Source of the DNA: JACKHO01 sp041398745 | GTDB lineage: Bacteria > Planctomycetota > Planctomycetia > Planctomycetales > Planctomycetaceae | Direction: 5' to 3' | Length of the DNA stretch: 64,000 nt | Assembly: GCA_041398745.1 (NCBI GenBank) | Contig: JAWKUB010000002.1 | Coordinates: 558,001-622,000, forward strand | Shown here: positions 52,989 to 63,345 of the stretch, piece by piece | How positions within the stretch are numbered: the first letter of the stretch is position 1 | Layout of the letters: the number at the start of each line of letters is the position of its first letter | Program-made: the position numbers and the translations under genes | The notes under the pieces: generated by a model | Told to the model about the DNA's origin: nothing | Databases searched by the model: none | Seen by the model: only the letters and a program-made list of their open reading frames with translations

Positions 52989-53229
52989 AGATGTCAGTCT
53001 TCCGTGTGCTGAACTTCAGTTGTCAGGTACGACCGGGCAACTTTTTGCGTATAAGTCAGCAGCAGTCCATTCTAACAATCGCTATGGCGTGGTGGATAAC
53101 CAGAAGAACCCGAATTGTTGGAGGAAATTACTGCAGCGGCAAGAAGTGTTGGTACGCGTCATAATCTCATCGACTGTTGCCGATGTCATGAGCAGTGAAA
53201 GGCATTGAGACAGGACAATCGATACAATC

Positions 53230-54642
53230 GTGACTCAGCCACAACTGTTGTGCCTGAAGATCGATTCGCCCACTGGAAATGGACGTGACGTGAACGGAAT
53301 CGAGGAATTCCATCAAATTGATGAACTGAATGAACTGTTTTCCGGGCGCCGAATCATTCGAGTTCCCGTCGAACAGAATGTCCCGTTTACGCCGCGAGTG
53401 AGGGCACTCGTCGATGCCCGCGAGTTTCAGCGTCTTTCGGATATCAGTCAGTTGGGGTTAGTGGCCAAGGTTTACCCAGGCGCCCGTCACACTCGCTTCG
53501 AACATGCTTTGGGTGTTTACTTTAATGCGCTGCAATACTTGCGGCAGCTGGTTCGAGATGAGCGGTTTCGCGAAATCGTCACGCCGCATCAGGCGACAGT
53601 GCTGATTGCAGCCTCACTGCTACACGATTTAGGGCACTGGCCATTTTGTCACCCCATCGAAGACCTCGAACTCTCCGGGATGCCGCCTCACGAGGCGCAT
53701 GCTAGTGTCTTCCTGGCGGAAGGGACCGAAATTGGCGAGATTCTGAAAACAGAATGGGGAATCGAGCCACGGGAAGTTCTGGATGTTCTGGTGCCACAAC
53801 GGGACACCCCCTCGCTCCGAATGATTCGATCCATTCTATCGGGGCCCATTGATGTCGACAAAATGGACTACCTCGATCGTGACAGTCTGCATTGCGGTGT
53901 CCCCTACGGTCGAAACTTTGATCGACAACGCCTCATCCAGTCGCTTGTGGTCAATGAGCAGGGAGACGGTCTGGCAATTACGTCGAAAGGAAAGACGGCT
54001 GCGGAACTTATGGTTTTTGCCCGGTACGTCATGTTCAGTGAGGTCTATTGGCACCATGCTGTTCGGTCGGCCACCTGCATGTTTGCCCGGAGTTTCTTCG
54101 AGTTGCACGAAGCGTTTCAGTGGGACGAACTGTTCCGCATGACGGACAGCGAAATGATTGCCGCCCTGCAAAATGCCTCGCATAACACCACCAGCGAACC
54201 ACTCATGCAGGGTGTGTTCGGGCGTCAGCGCACGTTGTACAAGCGGGCGGCCGAGTTCGGTCATGACCACGCTCCGGAAATCTACGACCGCATTGCTGGC
54301 CGGCCGTTCCGCAACCTGGTGGGAGTGTCGAACCGGCTGGTTGAGTCTGTGTCGAACAAGCTACGACGTCAATTGTGCGAAACGGACATACTTGTCGACG
54401 GTCCACCACCACATCGCGAAGTCGAGTTTGAGGTTGATGTCTATTTCCCCAAGCAAGGTACGTTCAGGCCGTTGCGTCTGGCTTCTCCAGTTGTTGACGC
54501 GCTGGCCCGTACGCAGTTCGATGAATCTGTAAAGAAAGTGCGTGTGTTTGTACGACCACAACTTCGGCAAGAATTGACAGGTTTTGACTGGTATTCAGCA
54601 ATCATGAGTATCACCGACGAGGAAGCCAGTGAGACAAGCTGA
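53230..54642 (+). CDS. HD-domain phosphohydrolase (dNTPase/SAMHD1-like)
   Basis: 470 residues from GTG 53230. HD superfamily landmarks: ARHTRFEHALGVYFNA, ASLLHDLGHWPFCHPIE and GPIDVDKMDYLDRDS, the metal-binding H..HD..D set as in dGTP triphosphohydrolases and SAMHD1. The C-terminal half is a helical domain with many aromatic residues. The likely substrate is a nucleotide, but this subgroup is uncharacterised. No neighbour clearly shares its function; divergent from the kinase at 52161-52988. Confidence 0.85.
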   Translation: MTQPQLLCLKIDSPTGNGRDVNGIEEFHQIDELNELFSGRRIIRVPVEQNVPFTPRVRALVDAREFQRLSDISQLGLVAKVYPGARHTRFEHALGVYFNALQYLRQLVRDERFREIVTPHQATVLIAASLLHDLGHWPFCHPIEDLELSGMPPHEAHASVFLAEGTEIGEILKTEWGIEPREVLDVLVPQRDTPSLRMIRSILSGPIDVDKMDYLDRDSLHCGVPYGRNFDRQRLIQSLVVNEQGDGLAITSKGKTAAELMVFARYVMFSEVYWHHAVRSATCMFARSFFELHEAFQWDELFRMTDSEMIAALQNASHNTTSEPLMQGVFGRQRTLYKRAAEFGHDHAPEIYDRIAGRPFRNLVGVSNRLVESVSNKLRRQLCETDILVDGPPPHREVEFEVDVYFPKQGTFRPLRLASPVVDALARTQFDESVKKVRVFVRPQLRQELTGFDWYSAIMSITDEEASETS

Positions 54643-54906
54643 GACATCATCACAAAAGTTGGAAGTGTGCGAGAAATCCCTGAAACGTGTGGTGAACTTG
54701 CCAAGCTTGCTTATTCTGGCATCACCCGGTTCGATGGCTCTTCCAATGCCGAGTTTTTTGCGAATTCGAGGCTTTTTTGAAGAACATCGTCAAGATAAAG
54801 TGAGTCTATGTAGAAGACGAGAAGTACACTTCAGACGTGCATTCGCCACAACCTTCTCCGAACAAGGCACTTCCGATTATTTTCCCCTGAAGGGTTTCGT
54901 TTCTCC

Positions 54907-57795
54907 ATGAGTACCGGAGGACACATTCCGGCTGAGTCGAGCGGTACGGCATTCGCATTTGTCCGTCCCATGCCCGGGAAGTCTCGGCTCACCGACAGCA
55001 GTATGGCGGCATCGCCGACTGCCAGCGCGGTCGGTCCGATAACACGCGGCGAACTTTCCGAAGTCCTCTTTCCGCCGAAATCCTCCGATTCAAGTAACGT
55101 ACCGCCAGTTACGGGCGTGCATTTGGGGCACTTCGTTGTTGAAGAGCGCATTGGCCGTGGCGGAATGGGGGCAGTGTTCCGCGCCATCGACACACGGCTG
55201 AATCGTGTCGTTGCTTTGAAAGTTTTGACGCCGCAACAATCCAACGACCCGTCTGCCGTTCAGCGATTTCATAATGAGGCCCGAGCCGCTGCCCAGCTCG
55301 ACCACGACCACATTGCCCGTGTCCACTACATCGGTGAAGACCGCGGGTTGTACTTCATTGCCTTTGAGTTCGTCTCTGGAACAAATGTCCGCGACGTCAT
55401 TTTGAGGCAGGGACGGCTCAAACCCGAAGATGCTGTCAACTACACGTTGCAAATCGCCGAGGCGCTGAGGCACACTTCAGCTCAAAGCGTTGTGCATCGT
55501 GATATCAAACCATCGAACATCATTCTGTCGGCCGTGGGGCGCGTAAAACTCGTTGATTTGGGATTGGCGCGGCAAATCAATCCGGATCAAAGCGAAAGCG
55601 AAGATTTGACCGTCGCCGGAACGGCGCTGGGAACGTTTGACTACATTTCGCCTGAGCAAGCATTCGACGCACGAGACGTCGATGTCCGCAGTGACATTTA
55701 TTCACTGGGATGTACGCTTTATCACATGCTGACGGGAGAACCACCCTACCCACGTGGTTCGATGTTCGAGAAGGTCATTCACCATCATGGCCGAACGCCC
55801 CCCGATCCGGCTTTGAAGAACCCGCTCGTGTCACCAGAGCTATCGCGGGTCGTCCGTAAGATGATGGCCAGCGACCGGGACGAGCGTTATTTATCGCCCG
55901 ACGAGTTGCTGGCCGATTTGGCTCAAATCGCCGATTCGATGGGACTCGTTCCACAATCGGGCGATGGTTACACCTGGACCTTACTGGGAACTCGCGATTA
56001 TCGCCCCTCCCCCTGGGAAGGGAGCAAAATCTGGCTGGGATTACTGGGCATTCTACTACTGGCAGCAATATTCCTGGATGGCACACCTTGGTCCGGCCAG
56101 CCAACCGATGCAAATACAACCTCAGGTTTTAACAATTCGCTGACACCAGCGTTTCCGCAAAATCCCTCGACTCCGCCTTTCGACGGCAATGCATCCGTGA
56201 CTGGAGCATCATCCAGTCTGGTCGCGCCGCCCCGTCCTGAGGCACTATCGCAGATCGACGTGCCATCGCCAGCGCCGGTTACCGGAGCAAACGTGGATTC
56301 CACTTCCGGCGTCCTTGCTGCGCTTGCGGCCTGGGATGAAATTAACCAGCAGTTGGCACGTGTCGAAATCCCTTCTGCTCCGGAATTGGTTGCGCCACAA
56401 CGAACCGTTGTGCCTGAGCCCACGGTTCTGCCGGACGGTACTTTGTCACAGCCGACTCCAGAAAACTTACAAACCGCCGTCCCCTCGAGTGGAGGCGAGA
56501 CTGCTCCGGTCATGATTCCGGGCGGCGGTACGCCAAAAACGACGGGCACAGAATCGAGTGCTGTTCCAGCTGCGAAGTCTCCATTTGTCTTGATTGATGA
56601 CTCAGGGGCACGGCACGATTATCCCACATTGATTGCCGCATTGGCGAATGCGTCCGACAATGCCGTTGTTGAATTGCAGTTCGATGGCCGCAGCGCAGGA
56701 AGGCAGGAGCCACTTAAGCTGACAGGGAAGAGTGGCATTCGAATTCGAGCAGCAGCCAATTATCGACCGGTGCTGGAATTTGCACTCAAGCCCAACGTGG
56801 CGGCGCCGTCGGCACTTGCCGTTCGGATGATTTCGCTGGTTGATGCCGGAATTGAGCTCTACGACCTCGATTTGGAAATGTGGGTCTCCCCGCAGTCTTC
56901 AACTGACCGTTGGTCCTTGTTCGCTGTAACGGGACGCAGCAATGTCGTGCTGCGGGGGTGCTCATGCACCATTGTGAATCCCACGGACCGAAGTGCATCC
57001 GTCTTTGAACTGCCGGAACGTGAGTCGGTCGACATCAGCCAAATGATGAAAGACCGGATGAAGGCTCCGCGCTTTCAGTTGCGCCTAGAAGATTCCGTCG
57101 TGCGAGGACAAGCCGACTTCATCAGGCAGGATTACATTTCGGCTGCGGATGTATCTCTCCAAAACGTGGCGTTGGGAGTTTCCGGGCACCTGTTATCCGT
57201 TGACGGAAGCAACGCCGGTCAAGGACCTGCTTCTGATGAGAACGAAGATTTCTTCGAGCTCTCACTGAATCACGTAACGGCCATTTTGGGTGATGGACTA
57301 TTGTGGGCCTCGTCCGGAAACTTTGGCCGATTGCCGCGAGTGGAAGTGAACGCCCACGACAGCCTGTTCAGTGTGACCAATCCTGAACGTCCGTTTGTCG
57401 AGTTGTTCGGCCATGAGGAGCTCGATGAGTTAGCAGAACGGTTTGTTTGGCAGCCGAACCGCGATCCGAATTTCTTTGAACTGGTCGGGCCGATGTGGTT
57501 CGTGAATGCTCCCAATTCGCTGGGCATTGAACTGGAGCGCAGGCTGACCTTCACTGAGTGGTCCGATTACTGGCTTGAGCAAAGTGATCAGCTGGTCCGT
57601 TCCGGATTGTTCCGCAATCCCCGCCTTGGACTACTGACCCGAATGGATCGAATTGAGTCTAGCGACTTCGTCCTGCGGTCGGGAGAAATTACTCCCAATC
57701 CCGCTGTGGGATCTTCAAGCGACCGACAAGACTGTGGCGTCGACTGGACACTTCCGAGAATTCCACGCGACCTGCCCCTCCCACCGGTGTTTTGA
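54907..57795 (+). CDS. Large receptor-type Ser/Thr kinase
   Basis: 962 residues. Kinase domain at about 74-345: EERIGRGGMGAVFRA, VALKVL, HRDIKPSNIIL, VDLGLAR (DLG in place of DFG) and DYISPEQ. A transmembrane helix lies at about 378-395. A Pro/Ser/Thr/Ala-rich linker (400-560) follows. The external part (about 565-900) shows short repeated strand-turn units (GIRIRAAANYRPVLEF, LYDLDLEMWV, VVLRGCSC, LRLEDSVVRGQADF), which look like a right-handed beta-helix and suggest a carbohydrate- or cell-surface-facing sensor. Convergent with moaA, 7 bases between stops. Confidence 0.9.
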   Translation: MSTGGHIPAESSGTAFAFVRPMPGKSRLTDSSMAASPTASAVGPITRGELSEVLFPPKSSDSSNVPPVTGVHLGHFVVEERIGRGGMGAVFRAIDTRLNRVVALKVLTPQQSNDPSAVQRFHNEARAAAQLDHDHIARVHYIGEDRGLYFIAFEFVSGTNVRDVILRQGRLKPEDAVNYTLQIAEALRHTSAQSVVHRDIKPSNIILSAVGRVKLVDLGLARQINPDQSESEDLTVAGTALGTFDYISPEQAFDARDVDVRSDIYSLGCTLYHMLTGEPPYPRGSMFEKVIHHHGRTPPDPALKNPLVSPELSRVVRKMMASDRDERYLSPDELLADLAQIADSMGLVPQSGDGYTWTLLGTRDYRPSPWEGSKIWLGLLGILLLAAIFLDGTPWSGQPTDANTTSGFNNSLTPAFPQNPSTPPFDGNASVTGASSSLVAPPRPEALSQIDVPSPAPVTGANVDSTSGVLAALAAWDEINQQLARVEIPSAPELVAPQRTVVPEPTVLPDGTLSQPTPENLQTAVPSSGGETAPVMIPGGGTPKTTGTESSAVPAAKSPFVLIDDSGARHDYPTLIAALANASDNAVVELQFDGRSAGRQEPLKLTGKSGIRIRAAANYRPVLEFALKPNVAAPSALAVRMISLVDAGIELYDLDLEMWVSPQSSTDRWSLFAVTGRSNVVLRGCSCTIVNPTDRSASVFELPERESVDISQMMKDRMKAPRFQLRLEDSVVRGQADFIRQDYISAADVSLQNVALGVSGHLLSVDGSNAGQGPASDENEDFFELSLNHVTAILGDGLLWASSGNFGRLPRVEVNAHDSLFSVTNPERPFVELFGHEELDELAERFVWQPNRDPNFFELVGPMWFVNAPNSLGIELERRLTFTEWSDYWLEQSDQLVRSGLFRNPRLGLLTRMDRIESSDFVLRSGEITPNPAVGSSSDRQDCGVDWTLPRIPRDLPLPPVF

Positions 57796-57802
57796 GAGCA
57801 AT

Positions 57803-58804
57803 TCAGCCGCCAATCGAGTGCATGGGCCGTTGGGGCTGCTGGAAGTCGGCGGAGTTAATTTTGTGTCCTGCCCATTTGCTAGCCAAGCTGTTCCGGACTG
57901 CCGCGACGATTTCTGACTCGGGTCGGCTATTACGAATGAGTTCACGAATATCGACTTCGTCCAGACTAAACAGACAATTCCTCAGCTTGCCGTCCGCCGT
58001 GAGCCGGAAGCGATTGCATTGATCGCAAAATGGCTGGCTGACCGACGGAATGACACCAATCCGGCCAATGCCATCGGCGAAAACGAAGTCAGTAGAGGGT
58101 GCGTTGGGTTGACCGTTTGGAACTGGTTCCAGCGGACCAACCTCTCGTCGCAGCACATCAATGATTTCGCTGGCGAACAGCACCTTGTCGCGTTCCCACT
58201 GGTTGTCGGCATCGAGCGGCATGTATTCGATAAACCGCACCTCACAGCCGGTTTCACGGGCAAAGTGGCCGAACGGAACAATTTCGTCTTCTGTCACACC
58301 TTTAATCGAGACGGCGTTGATTTTGATGGGAGCAAACCCAACTCGTTGTGCGGCGAGTATTCCCTCACGAACTTTCTCGTAACCAGTGCGCCGCGTAATT
58401 TCCTCAAACTTCTGTGCATTCAGTGCATCGAGGCTCACATTCAGTCGACGCAAACCGGCTGAGTAAAGTTCCTCCGCCTGTTCGGCGAGCAGAATGCCAT
58501 TGGTGGTCAGCCCAATATCTTTAATGCCCGGAACAGCCGCGAGCATTCTGATGAGCGTCGGCAGTTGCTGTCGGACCAGCGGTTCGCCGCCCGTCAGACG
58601 TAATTTGTTCACGCCCAGCGGGGCGACGTAACGAACGAACTGTTCGATTTCCTCGAAACTCAGCAAATCGCGTCGATGCATGAATTGCACATTTTCTGCG
58701 GGCATGCAGTAGAAGCAGCGAATGTTGCACCGATCTGTCACGCTAATGCGCAAGTTGTTGTGCACGCGGCCAAAGGAATCGGTGAGTGGTTCGAATTCAG
58801 GCAT
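57803..58804 (-). CDS. moaA: GTP 3',8-cyclase (molybdenum cofactor biosynthesis)
   Basis: 333 residues. Radical-SAM enzyme that starts molybdopterin synthesis. First cluster DRCNIRCFYC (C26-x3-C30-x2-C33), the SAM-binding LTGGEPLVR, and the second cluster near 260-280 CDQCNRFRLTADGKLRNC. The C-terminus is SIGG, the conserved Gly-Gly tail needed for activity. No other mo-cofactor gene lies next to it. Confidence 0.95.
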   Translation of the reverse strand: MPEFEPLTDSFGRVHNNLRISVTDRCNIRCFYCMPAENVQFMHRRDLLSFEEIEQFVRYVAPLGVNKLRLTGGEPLVRQQLPTLIRMLAAVPGIKDIGLTTNGILLAEQAEELYSAGLRRLNVSLDALNAQKFEEITRRTGYEKVREGILAAQRVGFAPIKINAVSIKGVTEDEIVPFGHFARETGCEVRFIEYMPLDADNQWERDKVLFASEIIDVLRREVGPLEPVPNGQPNAPSTDFVFADGIGRIGVIPSVSQPFCDQCNRFRLTADGKLRNCLFSLDEVDIRELIRNSRPESEIVAAVRNSLASKWAGHKINSADFQQPQRPMHSIGG

Positions 58805-59022
58805 GGTTTCCGGAGATTGCTGGATTGGCCTTCAGTGTAAATTCTACCGGGCGAAGTGGCGAGTCGCTGCTGCAAACCCTTCGCAGGCTCCACTTTCCGC
58901 AAGTCCGCCTTTTTCCCAAATGGCTGGCGTGATATTCTCGCCGCAAACTCGCCCTAAGTAGCGTTCCTCGTGCTTGTTTGAAATCTCGTAAATCCTCTCA
59001 AATCATAGATCTGCAACGCGTC

Positions 59023-62000
59023 ATGACTGCTGAAAATGCACATCTTACTGTGAAAGGCCGACTCCTTTCGGTGAGTTTTGTCGGTCTGCTGGTGACCCAG
59101 TTCTTTGGCGCCTTCATCGACAATTTGTTTCGCTGGTTTGCGGTTTCCGTCGCTCAGGAGCAAATGGAGGCGGGCACAACACTTATGCTGGGCGGTCTGG
59201 CCCTCATGGTGCCGTTCATCCTGCTGACGCCAACCGCCGGCTGGCTCGCAGACCGGTTTCCCAAAAAACATGTCATTGTCGGCTGCAAACTGCTGGAGTT
59301 TGTCATCACCATTCTGGCCGTCACCGCTCTCGCGCTTGGCAACGTCTGGATGATGTTTGCAGTTGTCGGATTGCTCGGCGCACAAAGCGCTTTGTTCGGT
59401 CCTTCTAAATTCGGCAGCATTGCCGAAATGTTGCCGACTGAACTCCTGGCCCGTGGCAACGGTCTCATGCAGCTCGTCTCCATGTCCGCCATTATTCTCG
59501 GCGGCATTGCGGGATACAGCCTGTACGATTACTTGCGGCCCGAGCAGGCATCGGCTCGCATCCAGGAAGTTGCGAGCGTGGACGAAGCTGACAAAGATTC
59601 GAAGCCTGCAGTTACGGCTGACTCCGTCAACCGGGAACCACACAAAGCGTCCGTGAGAGAACTCGCAGTTGTTGGCGGCACGATGTTTCTCATCGCACTC
59701 ATTGGTACTGTGGGAAGTACCTGTATACGGTTTTTCCCTGCCGCCGATCCCAGCCGCACGACGGAAATCAACCCCGTTCCGAATCTGGTCAAGTCCATCC
59801 AGTCCCTGCTGGCGGACCCACGTCTCTTTCGCACGGCTCTGGGGATTTCGTTCTTCTTCTTCCTGGGTGCGCTGTCGCAGTCGAACCTGGATCAATTCGG
59901 CCCGCAAACATTTGGGATTTCAAAAACGCAAACAGGATTTCTGCTGGGCACCCTCATTCTTGGTGTGGGCGTCGGCAGTATGCTGGCTGGCTTGTGGTCC
60001 GATGGAAAAGTCGAACTGGGAATTGTCCCCCTCGGAGCGATTGGCATTATTGTCAGTTCGTTGTGTGTCTGGAGCAGCGGGTTCTTCTTTAACTCAGATC
60101 TCGGAAGCACTCACCAGTTTGCCTATTACTTTGGAGTCGTTTCGCTGTTTTTCCTGGGGGCATCTGCCGGCATGTTCGACGTCCCGCTCGAGTCGTACCT
60201 GCAGTTTCGCAGCGATCCTAAAAACCGTGGTACCGTGCTGTCGGGGAACTACTTCCTCTCCTATACCATGGCCATTCTGTCGTGTGGCTTTCTCTACTTG
60301 CTCCTGACCGTGTTAGGGCTGCAGCCAAAGACAGTCTTCCTCATTGCCGCACTCATCACTGTGCCAGTGACGATTTACCTGCTCTATCTCCTGCCTGATT
60401 TAACCTTCCGTTTTCTGCTCTGGTTGTGGAGCCATTCTGTTTATCGATTGAAAGTGCGAGGTCGTGAGAACGTCCCCGACCGTGGCGGCGCGCTCATCGT
60501 GGCCAATCACGTTTCGTTCATCGATGGCGTACTCATGATGGTCAGCACATCCCGCATTGCCCGGTTCATTGTCTATGCAGACTTCACAGAAATCTGGGGG
60601 CTTAACTGGCTCGCAAAGCTCATGCGTGTCATCCCCATTCGCGTGAGCGATGGTGGCAAGGCGCTCATTAAAGCCCTGCAGGAGGCAAAGGAGTCTGTAA
60701 AGAACGGCGAACTGGTTGTCATTTTCGCCGAAGGTGGACTCACCAGAACGGGACAAACACAAACGTTCGCGCGGGGCATGCTTCGGATTATCGACGGCAC
60801 CGATGCACCCATCATTCCGGCGTACCTGCACGGATTGTGGGGCAGCATTTTCAGCTATCGCGGTGGAAAATTCTTCTGGAAGTGGCCACGACTCTGGCCA
60901 TATCCGGTCGTAATTCACTTTGGCGAACCGATGTACAACGTTACGGAAGCTGGCGAAGTTCGTAATGTGGTGGAACGGCTGGGAGCAGAGGAAATTGAAA
61001 TGAGTACAGGTCAACAACTTATTCCTGCCCGCAAGTTTGTGCGGAACTGCAAGAGCGGTTTGAATCTGGAACGCGTCATCGATTCTGCCGGAACGAAAAT
61101 GACCGGCGGTAAGCTGCTGGCCGGCTCGATTGCCTTTCGCCGTGTCCTGCTGCGCGAAGTTATCAAACCCGATGAAAAACGTGTGGGTATTCTGCTGCCC
61201 CCGTCTGTCGGCGGATGCCTCGCTAACATGGCGCTCGCGTTATGTGGGCGGACCTCGGTCAATTTGAATTACACGCTCTCGGAAGATGTCCTCAACATTT
61301 GTGCGAAGAAGGCGGGGCTCACGCACATTCTCACAAGCCGCAAGTTCCTTGAAAAGAAACCGTACAACGTCGAGGGAGTCGAGTTTGTTTATCTCGAAGA
61401 CCTCAAAGAGAAAGTCACTTCGTTCGACAAGTCCATCTCGGCGGCTCTGGCATATGCCTGCCCGGCGTTCCTGCTCGACCGAATACTCGGCCTGACCTCC
61501 ATCGACGTGAACGACACGCTCACCATTGTGTTCACTTCGGGATCCACCGGAAATCCGAAAGGCGTTGTCCTCTCGCATCGCAACGTCGGGGCGAACATCG
61601 ACGCAGTCGACAAGTTGCTGCAGCTCGAACAGAAAGATGGCCTGATGGGCGTATTGCCCTTCTTCCATTCCTTCGGATACACAGCCTGCCTGTGGCTCCC
61701 CATGTGTTATCCCGTTCGTGGTGTTTACCACTTTAATCCGTTGGATGCCCGCGTCATTGGTCGACTGGTTCAGGAGAACAAGCTCACCATTCTCATGGCG
61801 ACGCCGACATTCATGAAAATGTACATCCGGCGTTGCGAGAAGGAGCAGTTTGAAACGCTCGACATTGTGGTCGTCGGCGCGGAAAAACTCCCTGTCGATT
61901 TGGCAGAGGAGTTCAAGGAGAAGTTCGGCATCCTTCCCAGCGAAGGTTACGGCACCACCGAACTCTCACCCATTGCAGCGGTCAACATTCCCGATCATCG

Positions 62001-62607
62001 CAGCGGAAACCTCGTGCAGCAGGGAACGAAGCTCGGCACGGTCGGACGTCCGCTCCCCGGTGTGCTCGCCAAAGTGGTGAATCCCGACACGTTCGAAGAG
62101 TTGGGATTCAATAGCGCTGGCCTATTGCTCATCAAGGGACCAAACGTCATGGAGGGCTACCTCGACGAGCCCGAAAAGACCGCCGAAGTTATGCGTGATG
62201 GCTGGTATATCACGGGCGACTTCGCCTCCATTGAACCGGCCGGATTCATCACGATTACCGGTCGCCAGAGCCGGTTCTCCAAAATCGGCGGTGAAATGGT
62301 GCCGCACATTCGCATTGAAGAGGAACTGACTCGGCTCTGCGGCGCTGAGGACGACGGTACCATCCCACTCGCCGTCACCGCCGTCCCCGATGAATCCCGC
62401 GGCGAACGCCTCGTCGTACTGCACCGTCAATTGCCCGTCACCGCCGATGAACTCGTCAAGAAACTCGCCGAAACCGGTGCCCCCAAACTCTGGCTCCCGA
62501 CTTCCAAGAGCTTCTTTCAGGTTGAAGAAATTCCAATCCTGGGGACAGGGAAACTTGATTTGCGGACGCTGAAAACGATTGCGCTGGAGAAGACGTCGGA
62601 GGGGTAG
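59023..62607 (+). CDS. Fused lysophospholipid transporter / acyltransferase / acyl-ACP synthetase (Aas-type)
   Basis: 1194 residues from ATG 59023 (the frame opens upstream at TTG 58978). Part 1 (about 10-430) is an LplT-like MFS transporter of twelve helices. Part 2 (about 430-640) is a PlsC acyltransferase with ANHVSFIDG (HxxxxD) and FAEGGLTRTG. Part 3 (about 670-1190) is an AMP-binding acyl-ACP/CoA synthetase with VFTSGSTGNPKGVVLSH, EGYGTTE and GWYITGDFASI. E. coli has LplT and Aas as two genes; here they form one chain for flipping and re-acylating lysophospholipids. Divergent from moaA. Confidence 0.93.
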   Translation: MTAENAHLTVKGRLLSVSFVGLLVTQFFGAFIDNLFRWFAVSVAQEQMEAGTTLMLGGLALMVPFILLTPTAGWLADRFPKKHVIVGCKLLEFVITILAVTALALGNVWMMFAVVGLLGAQSALFGPSKFGSIAEMLPTELLARGNGLMQLVSMSAIILGGIAGYSLYDYLRPEQASARIQEVASVDEADKDSKPAVTADSVNREPHKASVRELAVVGGTMFLIALIGTVGSTCIRFFPAADPSRTTEINPVPNLVKSIQSLLADPRLFRTALGISFFFFLGALSQSNLDQFGPQTFGISKTQTGFLLGTLILGVGVGSMLAGLWSDGKVELGIVPLGAIGIIVSSLCVWSSGFFFNSDLGSTHQFAYYFGVVSLFFLGASAGMFDVPLESYLQFRSDPKNRGTVLSGNYFLSYTMAILSCGFLYLLLTVLGLQPKTVFLIAALITVPVTIYLLYLLPDLTFRFLLWLWSHSVYRLKVRGRENVPDRGGALIVANHVSFIDGVLMMVSTSRIARFIVYADFTEIWGLNWLAKLMRVIPIRVSDGGKALIKALQEAKESVKNGELVVIFAEGGLTRTGQTQTFARGMLRIIDGTDAPIIPAYLHGLWGSIFSYRGGKFFWKWPRLWPYPVVIHFGEPMYNVTEAGEVRNVVERLGAEEIEMSTGQQLIPARKFVRNCKSGLNLERVIDSAGTKMTGGKLLAGSIAFRRVLLREVIKPDEKRVGILLPPSVGGCLANMALALCGRTSVNLNYTLSEDVLNICAKKAGLTHILTSRKFLEKKPYNVEGVEFVYLEDLKEKVTSFDKSISAALAYACPAFLLDRILGLTSIDVNDTLTIVFTSGSTGNPKGVVLSHRNVGANIDAVDKLLQLEQKDGLMGVLPFFHSFGYTACLWLPMCYPVRGVYHFNPLDARVIGRLVQENKLTILMATPTFMKMYIRRCEKEQFETLDIVVVGAEKLPVDLAEEFKEKFGILPSEGYGTTELSPIAAVNIPDHRSGNLVQQGTKLGTVGRPLPGVLAKVVNPDTFEELGFNSAGLLLIKGPNVMEGYLDEPEKTAEVMRDGWYITGDFASIEPAGFITITGRQSRFSKIGGEMVPHIRIEEELTRLCGAEDDGTIPLAVTAVPDESRGERLVVLHRQLPVTADELVKKLAETGAPKLWLPTSKSFFQVEEIPILGTGKLDLRTLKTIALEKTSEG

Positions 62608-62648
62608 TGAACCTCGTTGTTCGACTTTGGGGTCAGAGGCCAACGGAA

Positions 62649-63149
62649 ATGCAACTTGATGCGAGAATTGTCATCAACATCTCTGGGCTCGGAATCATCA
62701 TGTATTCGCCCTGCTTCGCCGCGCATATTCAAGAGGGTGAAGACTACTTGCAGAACAACTACATGGAAGAAGCGGACGTGCAGCGGCACATCCAGGCAGG
62801 AACAATTGTTGGGTTTGGAACAGGAACGCCCGGCACATTTCAGCTCCAATTCTCGTCCGGCTATCCCTCGGCCGAATTCTTGAACAGCGCGGAACTGAAG
62901 CTGCGTCTGGGACTTCGTTGTCGCGGGGGGCAAATCTACGTTCGTGACTTGTACGACCTGTTGGAATGGGAACCGAAGTGTCCGGAGTCTCAAGTTATCT
63001 CACTGCCAGACGGAATCTACCACGTTACGCTGTGCTCAAACCGCCCTTCATCGGGCATCTTGGGAGACAACCAGATAATCCACGTTTTTCTTCAGCCGCT
63101 GGAGACGTTTCCGGCCTTGGCGAAGCATGGTGTGCCCTGTCTTTGTTGA
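62649..63149 (+). CDS. Protein of unknown function downstream of the Aas-type gene
   Basis: 166 residues from ATG 62649; a GTG at 62607 overlapping the previous stop would add 14 residues. No signal peptide or membrane helix. Mixed strand/helix with cysteines at the C-terminus (HGVPCLC) and an odd CSNRPSSGILGDNQIIHVF block. I do not recognise a family. Possibly co-transcribed with the Aas-type gene. Confidence 0.55.
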   Translation: MQLDARIVINISGLGIIMYSPCFAAHIQEGEDYLQNNYMEEADVQRHIQAGTIVGFGTGTPGTFQLQFSSGYPSAEFLNSAELKLRLGLRCRGGQIYVRDLYDLLEWEPKCPESQVISLPDGIYHVTLCSNRPSSGILGDNQIIHVFLQPLETFPALAKHGVPCLC

Positions 63150-63186
63150 CCAACAGCATCAGCACAAACCATTCAAATCATTGTGG

Positions 63187-63217
63187 CATGCTCACATCGC
63201 GTAGCGGCGTGAGCATG
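63187..63217. repeat. Short perfect inverted repeat (stem-loop)
   Basis: CATGCTCAC (63187-63195) and GTGAGCATG (63209-63217) form a 9-pair stem around a 13-base GC-rich loop. It lies in the gap between two convergent genes and may end transcription in one direction, though no T-run follows. Confidence 0.6.
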
Positions 63218-63345
63218 AATGGAGGTTGTTTGCTCCCAGGCCGAGGGATGACTTGTGGCAATCCTTCGCCCGGAACAAAACGTGTTTGCTATCGCCAGCA
63301 GACAATCTGTAGAGCCAGACATAGATCGATGTGGCGCTGCTCAAA

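Noticed and set aside
54643..54906. A 93-codon frame (54629-54910) between the HD and receptor-kinase genes
   Set aside because: It overlaps both neighbours, shows no coding character and has no ribosome-binding site.
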